Below, piece by piece: positions 25,340 to 33,794 of a stretch of 64,000 bases of DNA. Each line of letters opens with the position of its first letter. Position 1 is the stretch's first letter. Source of the stretch: Geomobilibacter sp964432205 (GTDB taxonomy: Bacteria > Desulfobacterota > Desulfuromonadia > Geobacterales > DSM-12255); NCBI GenBank assembly GCA_964432205.1, contig CAYSMK010000013.1, positions 1-64,000 on the forward strand. Reading direction: 5' to 3'. Position numbers and translations under genes: made by a program. A model generated the notes under the pieces. That model did not search any database. It was not told the origin of the DNA and was given only the letters and a program-made list of their open reading frames with translations.

Positions 25340-26920
25340 ATGAGCCTGGTAAAACTGTACGATACGACTTTGCGCGACGGCACCCAGTCCGAAGATATCT
25401 CGTTCCTCATGGAGGACAAGATCCGGATCGCTCTGAAGCTCGACGAGTGCGGCATTCACTACATCGAAGGTGGATGGCCCGGGAGCAACCCCAAGGACGT
25501 GGCCTTCTTCAAGGATATCAAGAAGGAGAAGCTGTCCCAGGCCAAGATCGCGGCGTTCGGTTCCACCAGGCGGGCCAAGATCACACCGGACAAGGACCAG
25601 AACATCAAGACCCTGGTGCAGGCCGAACCGGATGTCATCACCATCTTCGGTAAGACCTGGGATTTTCACGTACGCGAGGCGCTGCGCATCTCCCTGGAGG
25701 AGAACCTTGAGCTTATCCAGGACTCACTGGAGTACCTGAAGGCCCGCGCCCCGGAGGTCGTCTACGACGCCGAGCATTTCTTCGACGGCTACAAGGCCAA
25801 CCCTGACTATGCCATTAAGACCCTCAAGGCGGCCGAGGCAGCCAACGTCGACTGTATCGTCCTCTGCGACACCAACGGCGGCACCATGCCGTTCGAGTTC
25901 GCGGAGATCATCAGCACCGTGCAGAAGCATATCAAGACGCCGCTCGGCATCCATACCCATAACGACGGCGAGAACGCCGTGGCCAACTCGATCATCGCCG
26001 TTTCCCAGGGGATCGTTCATGTGCAGGGGACCATCAACGGCTTCGGCGAGCGGTGCGGCAACGCCAACCTCTGTTCCATCATCCCGGCCCTCAAGTTGAA
26101 GATGAAGAAAGAGTGCATCACCGACGAACAGCTCAAAAGGCTCCGCGAACTCTCGCGCACGGTCTACGAACTGGCCAACCTCTCACCGAACAAGCACCAG
26201 CCCTATGTGGGGAACTCGGCCTTTGCCCACAAAGGGGGGGTCCACGTCAGCGCCATCCAGCGGCATCCGGAAACCTACGAACACATCCGCCCCGAACTGG
26301 TGGGGAACACCACCAGGGTGCTCATCTCCGACCTCTCCGGCCGGTCCAACATCCTCGCCAAGGCTGAGGAGTTCAACATCAACCTGGACAGCAAGGACCC
26401 GGTCACCCTGGAGATCCTCGACAACATCAAGGATATGGAGCACCGGGGCTACCAGTTCGAAGGGGCCGAGGCCTCGTTCGAGATCCTGATGAAACGGGCA
26501 TTGGGTACCTACCGGAAGTTCTTCTCCGTGCTCGGTTTCCGGGTTATCGACGAGAAGCGTCATGAAGATGAAAGGACCATCTCCGAGGCAACCATCATGG
26601 TCAAGGTTGGTGGCAAGGTGGAGCATACCGCTGCCGAAGGAAACGGCCCGGTCAATGCCTTGGACAACGCCATCCGGAAGGCTCTGGAAAAGTTCTATCC
26701 GAAACTGAAGGAGGTCAAGCTCCTGGACTACAAGGTCCGGGTGCTGCCTGCCGGCCAGGGGACGGCCTCGGCCATCCGGGTCCTCATCGAATCGGGGGAC
26801 AAGGAAGCACGCTGGGGTACGGTCGGTGTCTCCGATAACATCATCGACGCCTCCTATCAGGCCCTCATCGACAGCATCGAGTACAAGCTTCACCGGGAGG
26901 AGGAGGCGACCAGGAAGTAA
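25340..26920 (+). CDS. cimA: (R)-citramalate synthase
   Basis: It condenses pyruvate and acetyl-CoA to citramalate, giving 2-oxobutyrate for isoleucine without threonine deaminase, a route established for Geobacter. The 526-residue protein has the DRE-TIM metallolyase motifs LYDTTLRDGTQSE at the N-terminus and HTHNDGENAVANS near residue 205. An NGFGERCGNANL loop and a C-terminal LeuA-type allosteric domain (about 395-520) follow. The CimA-type length and sequence separate it from 2-isopropylmalate synthase. Its stop overlaps the next ATG (TAATG). Confidence 0.93.
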   Translation: MSLVKLYDTTLRDGTQSEDISFLMEDKIRIALKLDECGIHYIEGGWPGSNPKDVAFFKDIKKEKLSQAKIAAFGSTRRAKITPDKDQNIKTLVQAEPDVITIFGKTWDFHVREALRISLEENLELIQDSLEYLKARAPEVVYDAEHFFDGYKANPDYAIKTLKAAEAANVDCIVLCDTNGGTMPFEFAEIISTVQKHIKTPLGIHTHNDGENAVANSIIAVSQGIVHVQGTINGFGERCGNANLCSIIPALKLKMKKECITDEQLKRLRELSRTVYELANLSPNKHQPYVGNSAFAHKGGVHVSAIQRHPETYEHIRPELVGNTTRVLISDLSGRSNILAKAEEFNINLDSKDPVTLEILDNIKDMEHRGYQFEGAEASFEILMKRALGTYRKFFSVLGFRVIDEKRHEDERTISEATIMVKVGGKVEHTAAEGNGPVNALDNAIRKALEKFYPKLKEVKLLDYKVRVLPAGQGTASAIRVLIESGDKEARWGTVGVSDNIIDASYQALIDSIEYKLHREEEATRK

Positions 26921-27483
26921 TGGAACGGCCAGTCCGGCTCGTTATTCTTCTGTTGATTCTGCTGCTCTATCTTCCGCTCGTCTGGCAAGGCCGCGGCGTC
27001 TCCCCCCAACGGGAGCCCGCGGCCTTTTTCCATTATTCCAGCGGGTTAGCAGTGATCAGGGTTATCGGTTCGGGGATGCAGGATCGAATCCATCGGATTC
27101 ATGACGGTACCACGGTTGAGACCGTCATGAATATGACGATTGGCCCGGATGACAGGTCTGGTTGGCCGAAGAGGGTACTTTCCCGTCGTCTTGAAAGCGG
27201 TGACATCCTGAAAATCGTACGAAATGAGAATCAATGTACTGATATTATTGTCGAATATATGACTGCTCGCGAACGGGTGATTCTCGGTATCCCACTGGAT
27301 CCTGATCGTATGGATCAGGCGGATTGGGAGTCTCTTCCCGGGATAGGACCTAAACTGGCCGAAAGGATCATGCGTTACCGTCAATTAAATGGCGATTTCG
27401 GGTCGCTGGATGGGCTGAAAAGGGTGTCCGGGATAGGCGATGGCAAGATTTTGCTGATTAATAAATATTTTTTAAATAAGTAA
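26920..27483 (+). CDS. ComEA-like helix-hairpin-helix protein
   Basis: This 187-residue protein has an N-terminal signal anchor (RLVILLLILLLYLPLVW) and a divergent middle. The C-terminal tandem helix-hairpin-helix domain reads WESLPGIGPKLAERIM and then LKRVSGIGDGKI. ComEA-type domains bind DNA at the membrane during uptake, but this short form occurs widely in non-competent bacteria, so a competence role is inference. The gene overlaps the cimA stop by one base. It is visibly more AT-rich than cimA, which hints at looser constraint or a different origin. Confidence 0.82.
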   Translation: MERPVRLVILLLILLLYLPLVWQGRGVSPQREPAAFFHYSSGLAVIRVIGSGMQDRIHRIHDGTTVETVMNMTIGPDDRSGWPKRVLSRRLESGDILKIVRNENQCTDIIVEYMTARERVILGIPLDPDRMDQADWESLPGIGPKLAERIMRYRQLNGDFGSLDGLKRVSGIGDGKILLINKYFLNK

Positions 27484-27523
27484 ATGTCTGAAAAAACGTG
27501 GTCTTTTGGAATTTGGGGTGATG

Positions 27524-27552
27524 TTGACGGTGGAGGGAACTGAGGCTTTAAG
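27524..27552 (+). promoter_or_regulatory. Candidate promoter for the small zinc-ribbon gene
   Basis: TTGACG and TTTAAG are separated by 17 bases, about 75 bases before the start of the downstream small gene. Confidence 0.35.
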
Positions 27553-27626
27553 GTCCTTGGCACGTAAAATGATACATTATGTCACACGCATGCATGAACA
27601 TCCCAATTTAATGGAGGGTGACACCA

Positions 27627-27782
27627 ATGAAATGTCCTAAGTGCAAAGGCCGTATGTTCGCTGAAAAGTTCTATGACTTCGTTCGCTCCTTTGACGCCTG
27701 GAAATGCACCTGCTGCGGCGAAGTGCTTGATCCTACCATTATCGCCAACCGGGCAAGGAACCAGAACCTGTTCCTCGGATAA
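27627..27782 (+). CDS. 51-residue zinc-ribbon protein
   Basis: The short frame starts after a good GGAGGG site and encodes MKCPKCKGRMFAEKF near the start and CTCCGEVLDP in the middle. The two CXXC pairs (Cys3/Cys6 and Cys27/Cys30) are 20 residues apart, a typical zinc ribbon. The rest is a short basic/polar tail ending NQNLFLG. It is flanked by a candidate promoter and a terminator, so it looks like an independent gene. The function is unknown; a nucleic-acid-binding or regulatory role would fit the fold. Confidence 0.85.
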   Translation: MKCPKCKGRMFAEKFYDFVRSFDAWKCTCCGEVLDPTIIANRARNQNLFLG

Positions 27783-27860
27783 CGAGTTGTTGATCTGGCA
27801 GTAACGCAGAGGGGAGGGTGAAAGCCTTCCCCTCTTCCTGTTTTTGCCCTGACTGAAAGA

Positions 27861-27896
27861 ACAAAGAGGGGGACGGATAACCGTCCCCCTCTTTGT
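27861..27896. terminator. Bidirectional terminator
   Basis: A perfect 16-bp stem (ACAAAGAGGGGGACGG and complement) around ATAA lies between the convergent zinc-ribbon gene and the first cytochrome gene. A weaker GA-rich hairpin at about 27809-27837 precedes it and is followed by T5. Confidence 0.92.
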
Positions 27897-27927
27897 TGTC
27901 AATACCTGTTGTTTGAATTGATCTCGG

Positions 27928-30816
27928 CTACCATACTTCGTATCCGGCAGCAGGGGGGGTGCTTCCGTTGCCATTACCATGACAGACTGCACCGGTGAAG
28001 CAGTCCGATTCCTGATAACTGCCGGCGGATTTCTTTCTGAACTGCTGCAGGTAGATCGTCCCGCCGTTATTCCCGTCCGGCGCATAACGGGCCACCCTGC
28101 CGGCCGTATTGGTGTTGATGAGGCGGGAGACTTTGCCGCCATGGGGTACTCTTACATGGCACCCGACACAGGCAATGGTCGTGTGGGCTCCGGCACTGCT
28201 GTGCGGGTTGGAGGAGATTGCGTGGCAGTTCAGGCAGAAAAGGCCATTGTCAGTGCCGTTGCCCGTGGTCCTGGTGTTATAGGTAAAGAATGTGCCGGTG
28301 CCGGTCCCGTTAGCAGATGCGTCGGTATAGGGCCACGCCTTGTTGGTCCCCTTCAGCATCCATTTTATTGCCGAGCCGTGCGGACCGAAACTGCCGGCCT
28401 GGCTCGTTGCATGGCAATCTGAGCAGGTCATGATGTTTCCCGGACTCCAGCCTGTCAGTTGAGTTGAGGCGAGCCTGCTGGACCCGTTGAGGCCGGGATC
28501 TGCCGTCGGCAATGCTGCAACAACCGGATGATAGGACTGGTTACTGGTGCTGAACTCAAGGCCGAGGTTGGTAAGGGCGGTCGCTCCAATCCCTGATGCG
28601 CTTGAATGGCATCTCAAACAGATCTGGTATTCAGATGTGGCAGTAATCGCGACACCGGTAGTCGGAGCTGTCCAGTTCGAGGCGCTGAACGTTACAGGCA
28701 CTCCCTTGGCAGATGCCAGGTTCCCGGCGATGGTCGCATTAGCCGCTGTGTGGTTGCCGGACCTGAGGGTGTGGATACTGGCTACGCCGTTGCCGGCGGT
28801 GCCGTGACAATCGAAGCAGGTGGCCGTAGTGTGACGATACGTAAGGGCAAACTGTCCCCTGATATCCGTGGCAGCCTTGCCAGCGTTGGCCGAAGCAGCA
28901 TCGTGGCAGTTCAGGCAATAGGCGTTCGGTGATGCGACAAGGTAGTTGGCGTCCTGCAGGAGTTTCGCCGTTACTGAGCCGTGTCCGTTGAACCTTGGGT
29001 TCACGGTACTGCCGGCTACGCCTGACGAGTTGCCGTGACAGTTGAAGCAGGCCATGTTCACGCTGTGGGCCATTGCTCCGACGGTCCAGCCGATGTTGGG
29101 CGGGGTCGTATTGTCGCTGGAATCATAAAATGGTGTGAATGCCTTGGTCCCGAGACGCGCCGCGCCGTCCGCGTCGTGGCACGAGACGCAGAATGTCTCC
29201 AGGTTGGCCTTGGTGGCTGTGGTGCCGTCATACGCCAGTGCAGCGCCCGAGTTCTGATTGGTGAGGAGCACGCTGACGCCGTCGGTGTAGGTGCGGTGAT
29301 TGGACTGGTCGTGGCAGACGTCGCAGGTGAACTGGTTGATGGTTGTTGCCGCTTTGGCGTGGTGAGACGTGAGGCCGAAGTCATTGGCCAGGGTCCCTCC
29401 TGAACCGACAACGGCGCGACGATAGGTGTTCTGCTGGCTGCTGTGACAGCCGGTACAGTCTCCCACGTTGCCGTGGCACATGGTGTTGTTGTAGCAGGTA
29501 GGCGTTCCCGTAGCATACGACGCCTGTCTGAGGCTTGGGGTCAGGTTGGCCCCGGCCAGGTGGCAGACACTGCAGATGGCGGCATTCTCTTCGGCAGTGG
29601 TAACATGGGACCGGGTCGATCCGAGCCACGGCTTTGGCGAGTGGGGGGCGGCAACGGTTGAGCCGTGACAGTTTGCATTGGGATTGTTGATGCAGGTTGT
29701 CAGGGCTTGCCCACCGTTAAAGGCGGCACCGTGACAGTTCTGGCAATAGCTGAAACCGGCAGAGCCGCTCGGATGGTCCTTGGCGGCTGCCCCGTGAACC
29801 GTTGGGCTGCTCCAGCCGACTGCATGGCCGACAACGCCATGACAGAGCGTGGAGTTGAAGCAGCCCGGAGTGGTTCCTCCCGGTACCGCGGCCGGCGAAG
29901 TGAGTCGCTGGTTGTTCAGGTGACAGCCGGCGCAGGCTGCTGCGTTGCCGGTATCCGTACTGGTGTGGCTTCGGGTGGAGGACGATTGCTGGGCGATGCG
30001 CCACGGGGCTGGTGAGTGGGGAGCCGATGCGTGACACGAGAAGCAGCTCGGAATGGCGCCGGCTCCGTGGTAGTCGGTACCGTGACAGCTCTTGCAGTAG
30101 GCGATACCGCTGGTGCCTCCGGGAAGCGCCTTGGCCGAGGCGCCGTGCTGGGCCGGATCCGCCCAGCCGGTAGGATGGCCGACTGCTCCGTGGCAAAGGG
30201 TGTTGTTGAAGCAGCCGGGAGTGCCGGTTGCATAGCTTGATTGCCGCAGCTCCTCGGTCAGGTTGGCTCCGGCGGTATGACACTGGGCACAGACCGCAGC
30301 GTTACTGGTATCGGTGTTGGTATGTGTTCGTGCATTCCCGCGCCACGGCTTCGGAGAATGGGGCGCGCCGACAGCATGACAGGCGATGCAGGAGCTGCTG
30401 GTAACCCCGGAAGGGGTTTTCCCGCCGGCAAAGGCCGTACCGTGGCACTGCTGGCAGAAGGCGAAACCGTTTGCACCGCCGAGGGCTTCCTTGGCCCTGA
30501 CACCGTGATTTTCAGGGAGGGCAAAGCCGGTTGGATGAGCCGAAGGTCCCTGTGCATGGCAGGTAATCCCGTTCAGGCTCGCCGAAAAGCAGCTGATCCC
30601 GCTCATTCCTCCTTTGAGGTCGTTGCCGTGACAGACAAAGCACTGTCCCGACGATTTGAGGTAGGCAGCGGGGTGGTCACCGCCTATATCAGCCACCACC
30701 CAGTTCGCCGGGTGCTTGCCTGCTTCGTTGATGGTGGCACTGTCGTTGGCTGTGCTGCACCCCCAGAGTACGGCAGCAAGGGCAACAGCAGAGAAGAGTT
30801 TCACAAGCAGTTTCAT
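27928..30816 (-). CDS. Multihaem cytochrome c lipoprotein (about 19 CXXCH motifs), module A
   Basis: The 962-residue secreted lipoprotein (lipobox LWGC, Cys20) is probably on the outer surface and carries electrons from the adjacent porin-pentahaem pair. I count 19 CXXCH motifs, plus four CX5CH (CFNNTLCH type), one CX7CH and one CX9CH. The N-terminal half contains about three repeats of roughly 85-90 residues (APHSPKPW, then RTHT, then CAQCH, then a CX5CH, then CKSCHG). The C-terminal third is less repetitive. The start follows GGAGG. It is third in the barrel-pentahaem-large cytochrome operon; ExtG/ExtD-type proteins hold this place in Geobacter conduits. Assignment as an Ext homologue is inference. 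Confidence 0.92.
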   Translation of the reverse strand: MKLLVKLFSAVALAAVLWGCSTANDSATINEAGKHPANWVVADIGGDHPAAYLKSSGQCFVCHGNDLKGGMSGISCFSASLNGITCHAQGPSAHPTGFALPENHGVRAKEALGGANGFAFCQQCHGTAFAGGKTPSGVTSSSCIACHAVGAPHSPKPWRGNARTHTNTDTSNAAVCAQCHTAGANLTEELRQSSYATGTPGCFNNTLCHGAVGHPTGWADPAQHGASAKALPGGTSGIAYCKSCHGTDYHGAGAIPSCFSCHASAPHSPAPWRIAQQSSSTRSHTSTDTGNAAACAGCHLNNQRLTSPAAVPGGTTPGCFNSTLCHGVVGHAVGWSSPTVHGAAAKDHPSGSAGFSYCQNCHGAAFNGGQALTTCINNPNANCHGSTVAAPHSPKPWLGSTRSHVTTAEENAAICSVCHLAGANLTPSLRQASYATGTPTCYNNTMCHGNVGDCTGCHSSQQNTYRRAVVGSGGTLANDFGLTSHHAKAATTINQFTCDVCHDQSNHRTYTDGVSVLLTNQNSGAALAYDGTTATKANLETFCVSCHDADGAARLGTKAFTPFYDSSDNTTPPNIGWTVGAMAHSVNMACFNCHGNSSGVAGSTVNPRFNGHGSVTAKLLQDANYLVASPNAYCLNCHDAASANAGKAATDIRGQFALTYRHTTATCFDCHGTAGNGVASIHTLRSGNHTAANATIAGNLASAKGVPVTFSASNWTAPTTGVAITATSEYQICLRCHSSASGIGATALTNLGLEFSTSNQSYHPVVAALPTADPGLNGSSRLASTQLTGWSPGNIMTCSDCHATSQAGSFGPHGSAIKWMLKGTNKAWPYTDASANGTGTGTFFTYNTRTTGNGTDNGLFCLNCHAISSNPHSSAGAHTTIACVGCHVRVPHGGKVSRLINTNTAGRVARYAPDGNNGGTIYLQQFRKKSAGSYQESDCFTGAVCHGNGNGSTPPAAGYEVW

Positions 30817-30888
30817 ATGAACTCCTCCAAAACCGGCTCAGAGCCTAAAGCCCGGAGCTCTGATTAGTAGTACACCCTGAGCCTTGAG

Positions 30889-31365
30889 CTATCGCTTGTG
30901 ACAGTTCATGCACTTCTCGTTGTTGGCCCGGCCGTGGCACTTGTAGCAACTGGTCGGGTCGATCTTCCCCTCGATCCGGTGCAGGGTCAGGAAGTCGCCC
31001 CGGTGGGGAAGCTCCCGGTCGGGGCGGTTGCCCAGCTTGATGGACGGCTTCATCTCGATCAAGCCCGCGTGACAGTCGGCACAGAACGACTGGGCATGGC
31101 AGACCCCGCAGACCTGGGCGTCGCGTCCGGCGGCAAAGCGGTGCTGCGTTACGAAGGTGGGAGTGTGGTCAAAGGTGGCGTACGGCTTGAGCGCACCCTT
31201 CAGCTGGCTCCCCTCATGGCATTCGGAGCAGAGGGGGCGGCCGGCGGGGAGCGCCTCCGGATGGGTCGGCGCGAAGCTTGATTCGGGGGAGAAGAGGCTG
31301 CAGGCGGTGCTCATGGCGATGCCTACCGCGAGAACAGTGCCGATGACGAGGGTCCTGGCCATCAT
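30889..31365 (-). CDS. Pentahaem cytochrome c lipoprotein, module A
   Basis: The 158-residue protein has a lipoprotein signal (lipobox STAC, Cys22) and exactly five CXXCH motifs: CSECH, CGVCH, CADCH, CYKCH and CMNCH. It probably sits in or near the barrel as a periplasm-facing or membrane-spanning haem wire. From the lipobox on it is nearly identical to the pentahaem protein of module B (59589-60065), while the two signal peptides are unrelated. The ATG overlaps the barrel stop by four bases, with GGAGG just upstream, so the two are made together. Confidence 0.93.
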   Translation of the reverse strand: MMARTLVIGTVLAVGIAMSTACSLFSPESSFAPTHPEALPAGRPLCSECHEGSQLKGALKPYATFDHTPTFVTQHRFAAGRDAQVCGVCHAQSFCADCHAGLIEMKPSIKLGNRPDRELPHRGDFLTLHRIEGKIDPTSCYKCHGRANNEKCMNCHKR

Positions 31366-32717
31366 TTGTTCCCTCCTTTGCTGGCCACGCCGAAGCTGTA
31401 TTCGGCCCGCACTACTCCCTTGAACTCATTGTCGTAAAGCGGGTTGGCGCCGTAGCTCACATCACCCGAAACCGTGAGGTTTGGCAGTATCCGGTAGCCC
31501 GTTGAGGCAATCAGTTCGTATGAGGCGGATTTACGGTTAAGGTTCGGGTTTGCTTTGTCGTTGTAGAAATAACCGATGGCGTCCAGGGTGACGCTGTGCT
31601 TGCCATGCTCATGGAGCAGCCAGCCGCGCAGTTCGTGGTGGGTAAGCCCGTAGGAGGGGATGACTGCACCGGTCGTGTTCTTTACATCGGCCGCATCGAT
31701 ATAGTGGTAACTGATACCACTCGTTGCCTTGATCCGGTCCAGGGATGCCCGCGCTGCGACACCAAAACGGTCGCTGCTGCCGTAGGTATCCCGCCTGGTG
31801 TGGCGATAGTCGGCAGTCAGCACCAGTGGCTTTGCCACTGACACGGAGACACTTCCGCCGTAGGTCCGGACCTTGTCGCCGGCAAACTGATCGAAGAGGA
31901 ACGGGAGGTTGGTTCCTGAGTAGAGCCCCTTCATCCGCCGCTCGGCAAAGGAGACGGTGGCCGTGACGGTCCGTGCCGGCTTCAGGGTGAGGGTGTAGTC
32001 GTGCTCGGCAATGCTTGAGGTGGCACTGTTGTAGGATGTCCGGCCGTTCAGTTCCATCATCGACACCGGGGCGAGCCAGATATCGCCCCCCACCAGTTGG
32101 CGCTGGTCTTCGACGGTCTGGAGCGTCGTTCCACCCACAACCTGCTGGGAGGCTGATTTTCCGGCATGGAGGGTGGAAATCCCGATCTCGCCCTTGCCGG
32201 CTAGGTTGTAGGAGAGCCTGGCGCCGGCCAGGTAACTGCCCCGCTCGTCACGTTCGACGTCCATGGCTGCCGGTGCCCCAACGTAAAGGGAAATTGCCAG
32301 ACCGGCGTATTTTTCGAGCAGATCGGAGCGGAAGCTGATGCCATCAATCTGCTCATTGGCGACCCCCTCGACGACGAAGAACCGGCCGGCTTTGATCTGG
32401 GCATTGGCCTTGGGAAAACGGTATTCCAGGTAGCCATAGCTGGCGTCGCCGTCCTTTTCCCCGTTGACCGGACTCCGGTCAGCCAGATCGAGCCGGCCCC
32501 AGCCGTAGAAGTGGAAGGAGAGATTGCCGTCGGCGATGCCGCCGGCGTCGACGCCCAGGTACTGGGTGGCGGGTGCCAGGTTCTTCTTGGGCGAGCCGGG
32601 TGCGCTCTGCTGCTGGAAGCGGAACAGGGTGGTACCATAGGTGCCGAAGTCCGCAGCCAGGGCACCGGCGGGCATCAGGATCGTGAACAGGGCAACCAGA
32701 CCGGTACGTCTTTTCAT
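31362..32717 (-). CDS. Outer-membrane beta-barrel porin of a cytochrome conduit, module A
   Basis: The 451-residue protein has a signal peptide (MKRRTGLVALFTILMPAGALA) and a body of alternating amphipathic beta strands ending in an aromatic-rich final strand (VVRAEYSFGVASKGGNK). By analogy with OmbB/ExtE-type proteins, it would form the sheath through which cytochromes carry electrons across the outer membrane. The upstream frame to 32822 is rejected, since 32717 has a GAGGTGGGG site and a clean signal peptide. It shares a layout and many segments (HFYGWGRLDLADRS versus HMYGWGRVDGADQS) with the module B barrel. First gene of its operon, behind a strong promoter. Confidence 0.88.
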   Translation of the reverse strand: MKRRTGLVALFTILMPAGALAADFGTYGTTLFRFQQQSAPGSPKKNLAPATQYLGVDAGGIADGNLSFHFYGWGRLDLADRSPVNGEKDGDASYGYLEYRFPKANAQIKAGRFFVVEGVANEQIDGISFRSDLLEKYAGLAISLYVGAPAAMDVERDERGSYLAGARLSYNLAGKGEIGISTLHAGKSASQQVVGGTTLQTVEDQRQLVGGDIWLAPVSMMELNGRTSYNSATSSIAEHDYTLTLKPARTVTATVSFAERRMKGLYSGTNLPFLFDQFAGDKVRTYGGSVSVSVAKPLVLTADYRHTRRDTYGSSDRFGVAARASLDRIKATSGISYHYIDAADVKNTTGAVIPSYGLTHHELRGWLLHEHGKHSVTLDAIGYFYNDKANPNLNRKSASYELIASTGYRILPNLTVSGDVSYGANPLYDNEFKGVVRAEYSFGVASKGGNK

Positions 32718-32748
32718 GTCCCCACCTCGCGTCTGGAGATTTAAGGTT

Positions 32749-32776
32749 GTTATATCCCTAAAACAATGGTTGTCAA
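32749..32776 (-). promoter_or_regulatory. Promoter of the module A operon
   Basis: On the minus strand a perfect TTGACA is followed after 16 bases by TATAAC, about 32 bases before the barrel start codon. It lies in the divergent gap with the small lipoprotein gene. Confidence 0.7.
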
Positions 32777-32893
32777 ATTGTCTCATGTGAGGCAAAAAAT
32801 GCGGTATCGAACAATAAGCCATGTTGATTTGCCGTACGATTTGTAACTAATATGTCATCGGGAAGGTGACAATAGTATTCGTGGAGACCTTTG

Positions 32894-33361
32894 ATGATGA
32901 CGAATCTGCTGGCCAGCCTATTGTTGGTAGCAATCGCACTGGGAGGGTGCAATGGAGCTCAATCAGAACCTGGTGCCGTCAAACGAACGATAATACGCTA
33001 CAATCAGCTCCTGAGCGACGGGTACCGCTCGTTGAACATGAATCCGCTCCAGGAGGTTGCTACTCCGGAACAGGCAACGAAGCTTTACTATCATATGGCA
33101 GCCCTAGGCGAGGGTACGGTAAAGATGGATGCAACCCTGAAGGATATCCAATTCGTCAAGGTGACGTTTCCCAATGCTGATGAAGCCGCAGTGGAAACCA
33201 GGGAAAAGTGGGATTTTACCCATCTGGATATTGCATCCGGCAGGAAGGTTTACGAGGAACGGGACTTTGTGTATGAGATGAAGTATGGGTTAAAATACGT
33301 TACTGGACATTGGATTATACACCAGGTTACCACCCTTGGTGGCGAGGGAGCCAAGAAGTAG
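32894..33361 (+). CDS. Small lipoprotein of unknown function
   Basis: The 155-residue product has a lipoprotein signal with lipobox LGGC (about residues 16-19) and an alpha+beta body (IRYNQLLSDGYRSLNMNPL to the Lys-rich end). The pattern slightly recalls NTF2/SnoaL-like or IMS-type small domains, but no family is assigned. It has no haem motif. It is the only plus-strand gene inside the cytochrome island, divergent from the module A barrel. GGAG seven bases before the ATG at 32894 sets the start; a TTG one codon earlier is less likely. Confidence 0.8.
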   Translation: MMTNLLASLLLVAIALGGCNGAQSEPGAVKRTIIRYNQLLSDGYRSLNMNPLQEVATPEQATKLYYHMAALGEGTVKMDATLKDIQFVKVTFPNADEAAVETREKWDFTHLDIASGRKVYEERDFVYEMKYGLKYVTGHWIIHQVTTLGGEGAKK

Positions 33362-33383
33362 ATTCGGAAATACAAACAACAAC

Positions 33384-33665
33384 TCAGATCAATTCAAAGG
33401 AACGCTGCTCCCAAAGGATGGCCTGTGCACCACAGAACAAATCCTTGTTGTAGAGGCTGAAACGAACCGTTTTAACGATTTCCTCAACCGCAGTGCGGTT
33501 CGGCATAGATTGCGGGCACCGGGATCGCTCTTCATTCCATGCAGAGTCAGCGCCATCCTGGCGGGCAATCCATTTGTACAGCCAGGATCGGGACTTGCCG
33601 AGTGACGTGCAGATTGTTTCCGGGGGGTCACCGTTTCTGAATCTTTGAACGGCCAACGCCCGGAT
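33384..33665 (-). pseudogene. Transposase remnant (HTH/DDE integrase-type)
   Basis: This 93-codon open stretch encodes the helix-turn-helix part of a known transposase/integrase family. Recognisable segments are ALAVQRFRNGDPPETICTSL, KSRSWLYKWIARQDG and LYNKDLFCGAQAILWE. The reading frame is bounded by an in-frame TAG before the N-terminus and stops right after the HTH part, so the DDE catalytic domain is missing. No inverted repeats were recognised at its edges. It lies between the small lipoprotein gene and the end of the giant-cytochrome operon. Confidence 0.65.
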
Positions 33666-33698
33666 CTAACGATCACAAGCAACTCATCCCCCCAAAAC

Positions 33699-33731
33699 AA
33701 AAAGGGCCGGATATCATGTGATATCCGGCCC
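33699..33731 (-). terminator. Terminator of the giant-cytochrome operon
   Basis: A perfect 13-bp stem (GGGCCGGATATCA and complement) with a minimal loop is followed on the minus strand by five T, then GTTTT. It lies 64 bases past the stop of the 2659-residue cytochrome. Confidence 0.9.
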
Positions 33732-33794
33732 ACTGCCTGCTTGATAGAAAAATTCAGATATTGAGAGGCTTGAAGGTAATTTGTTACAACAAGA

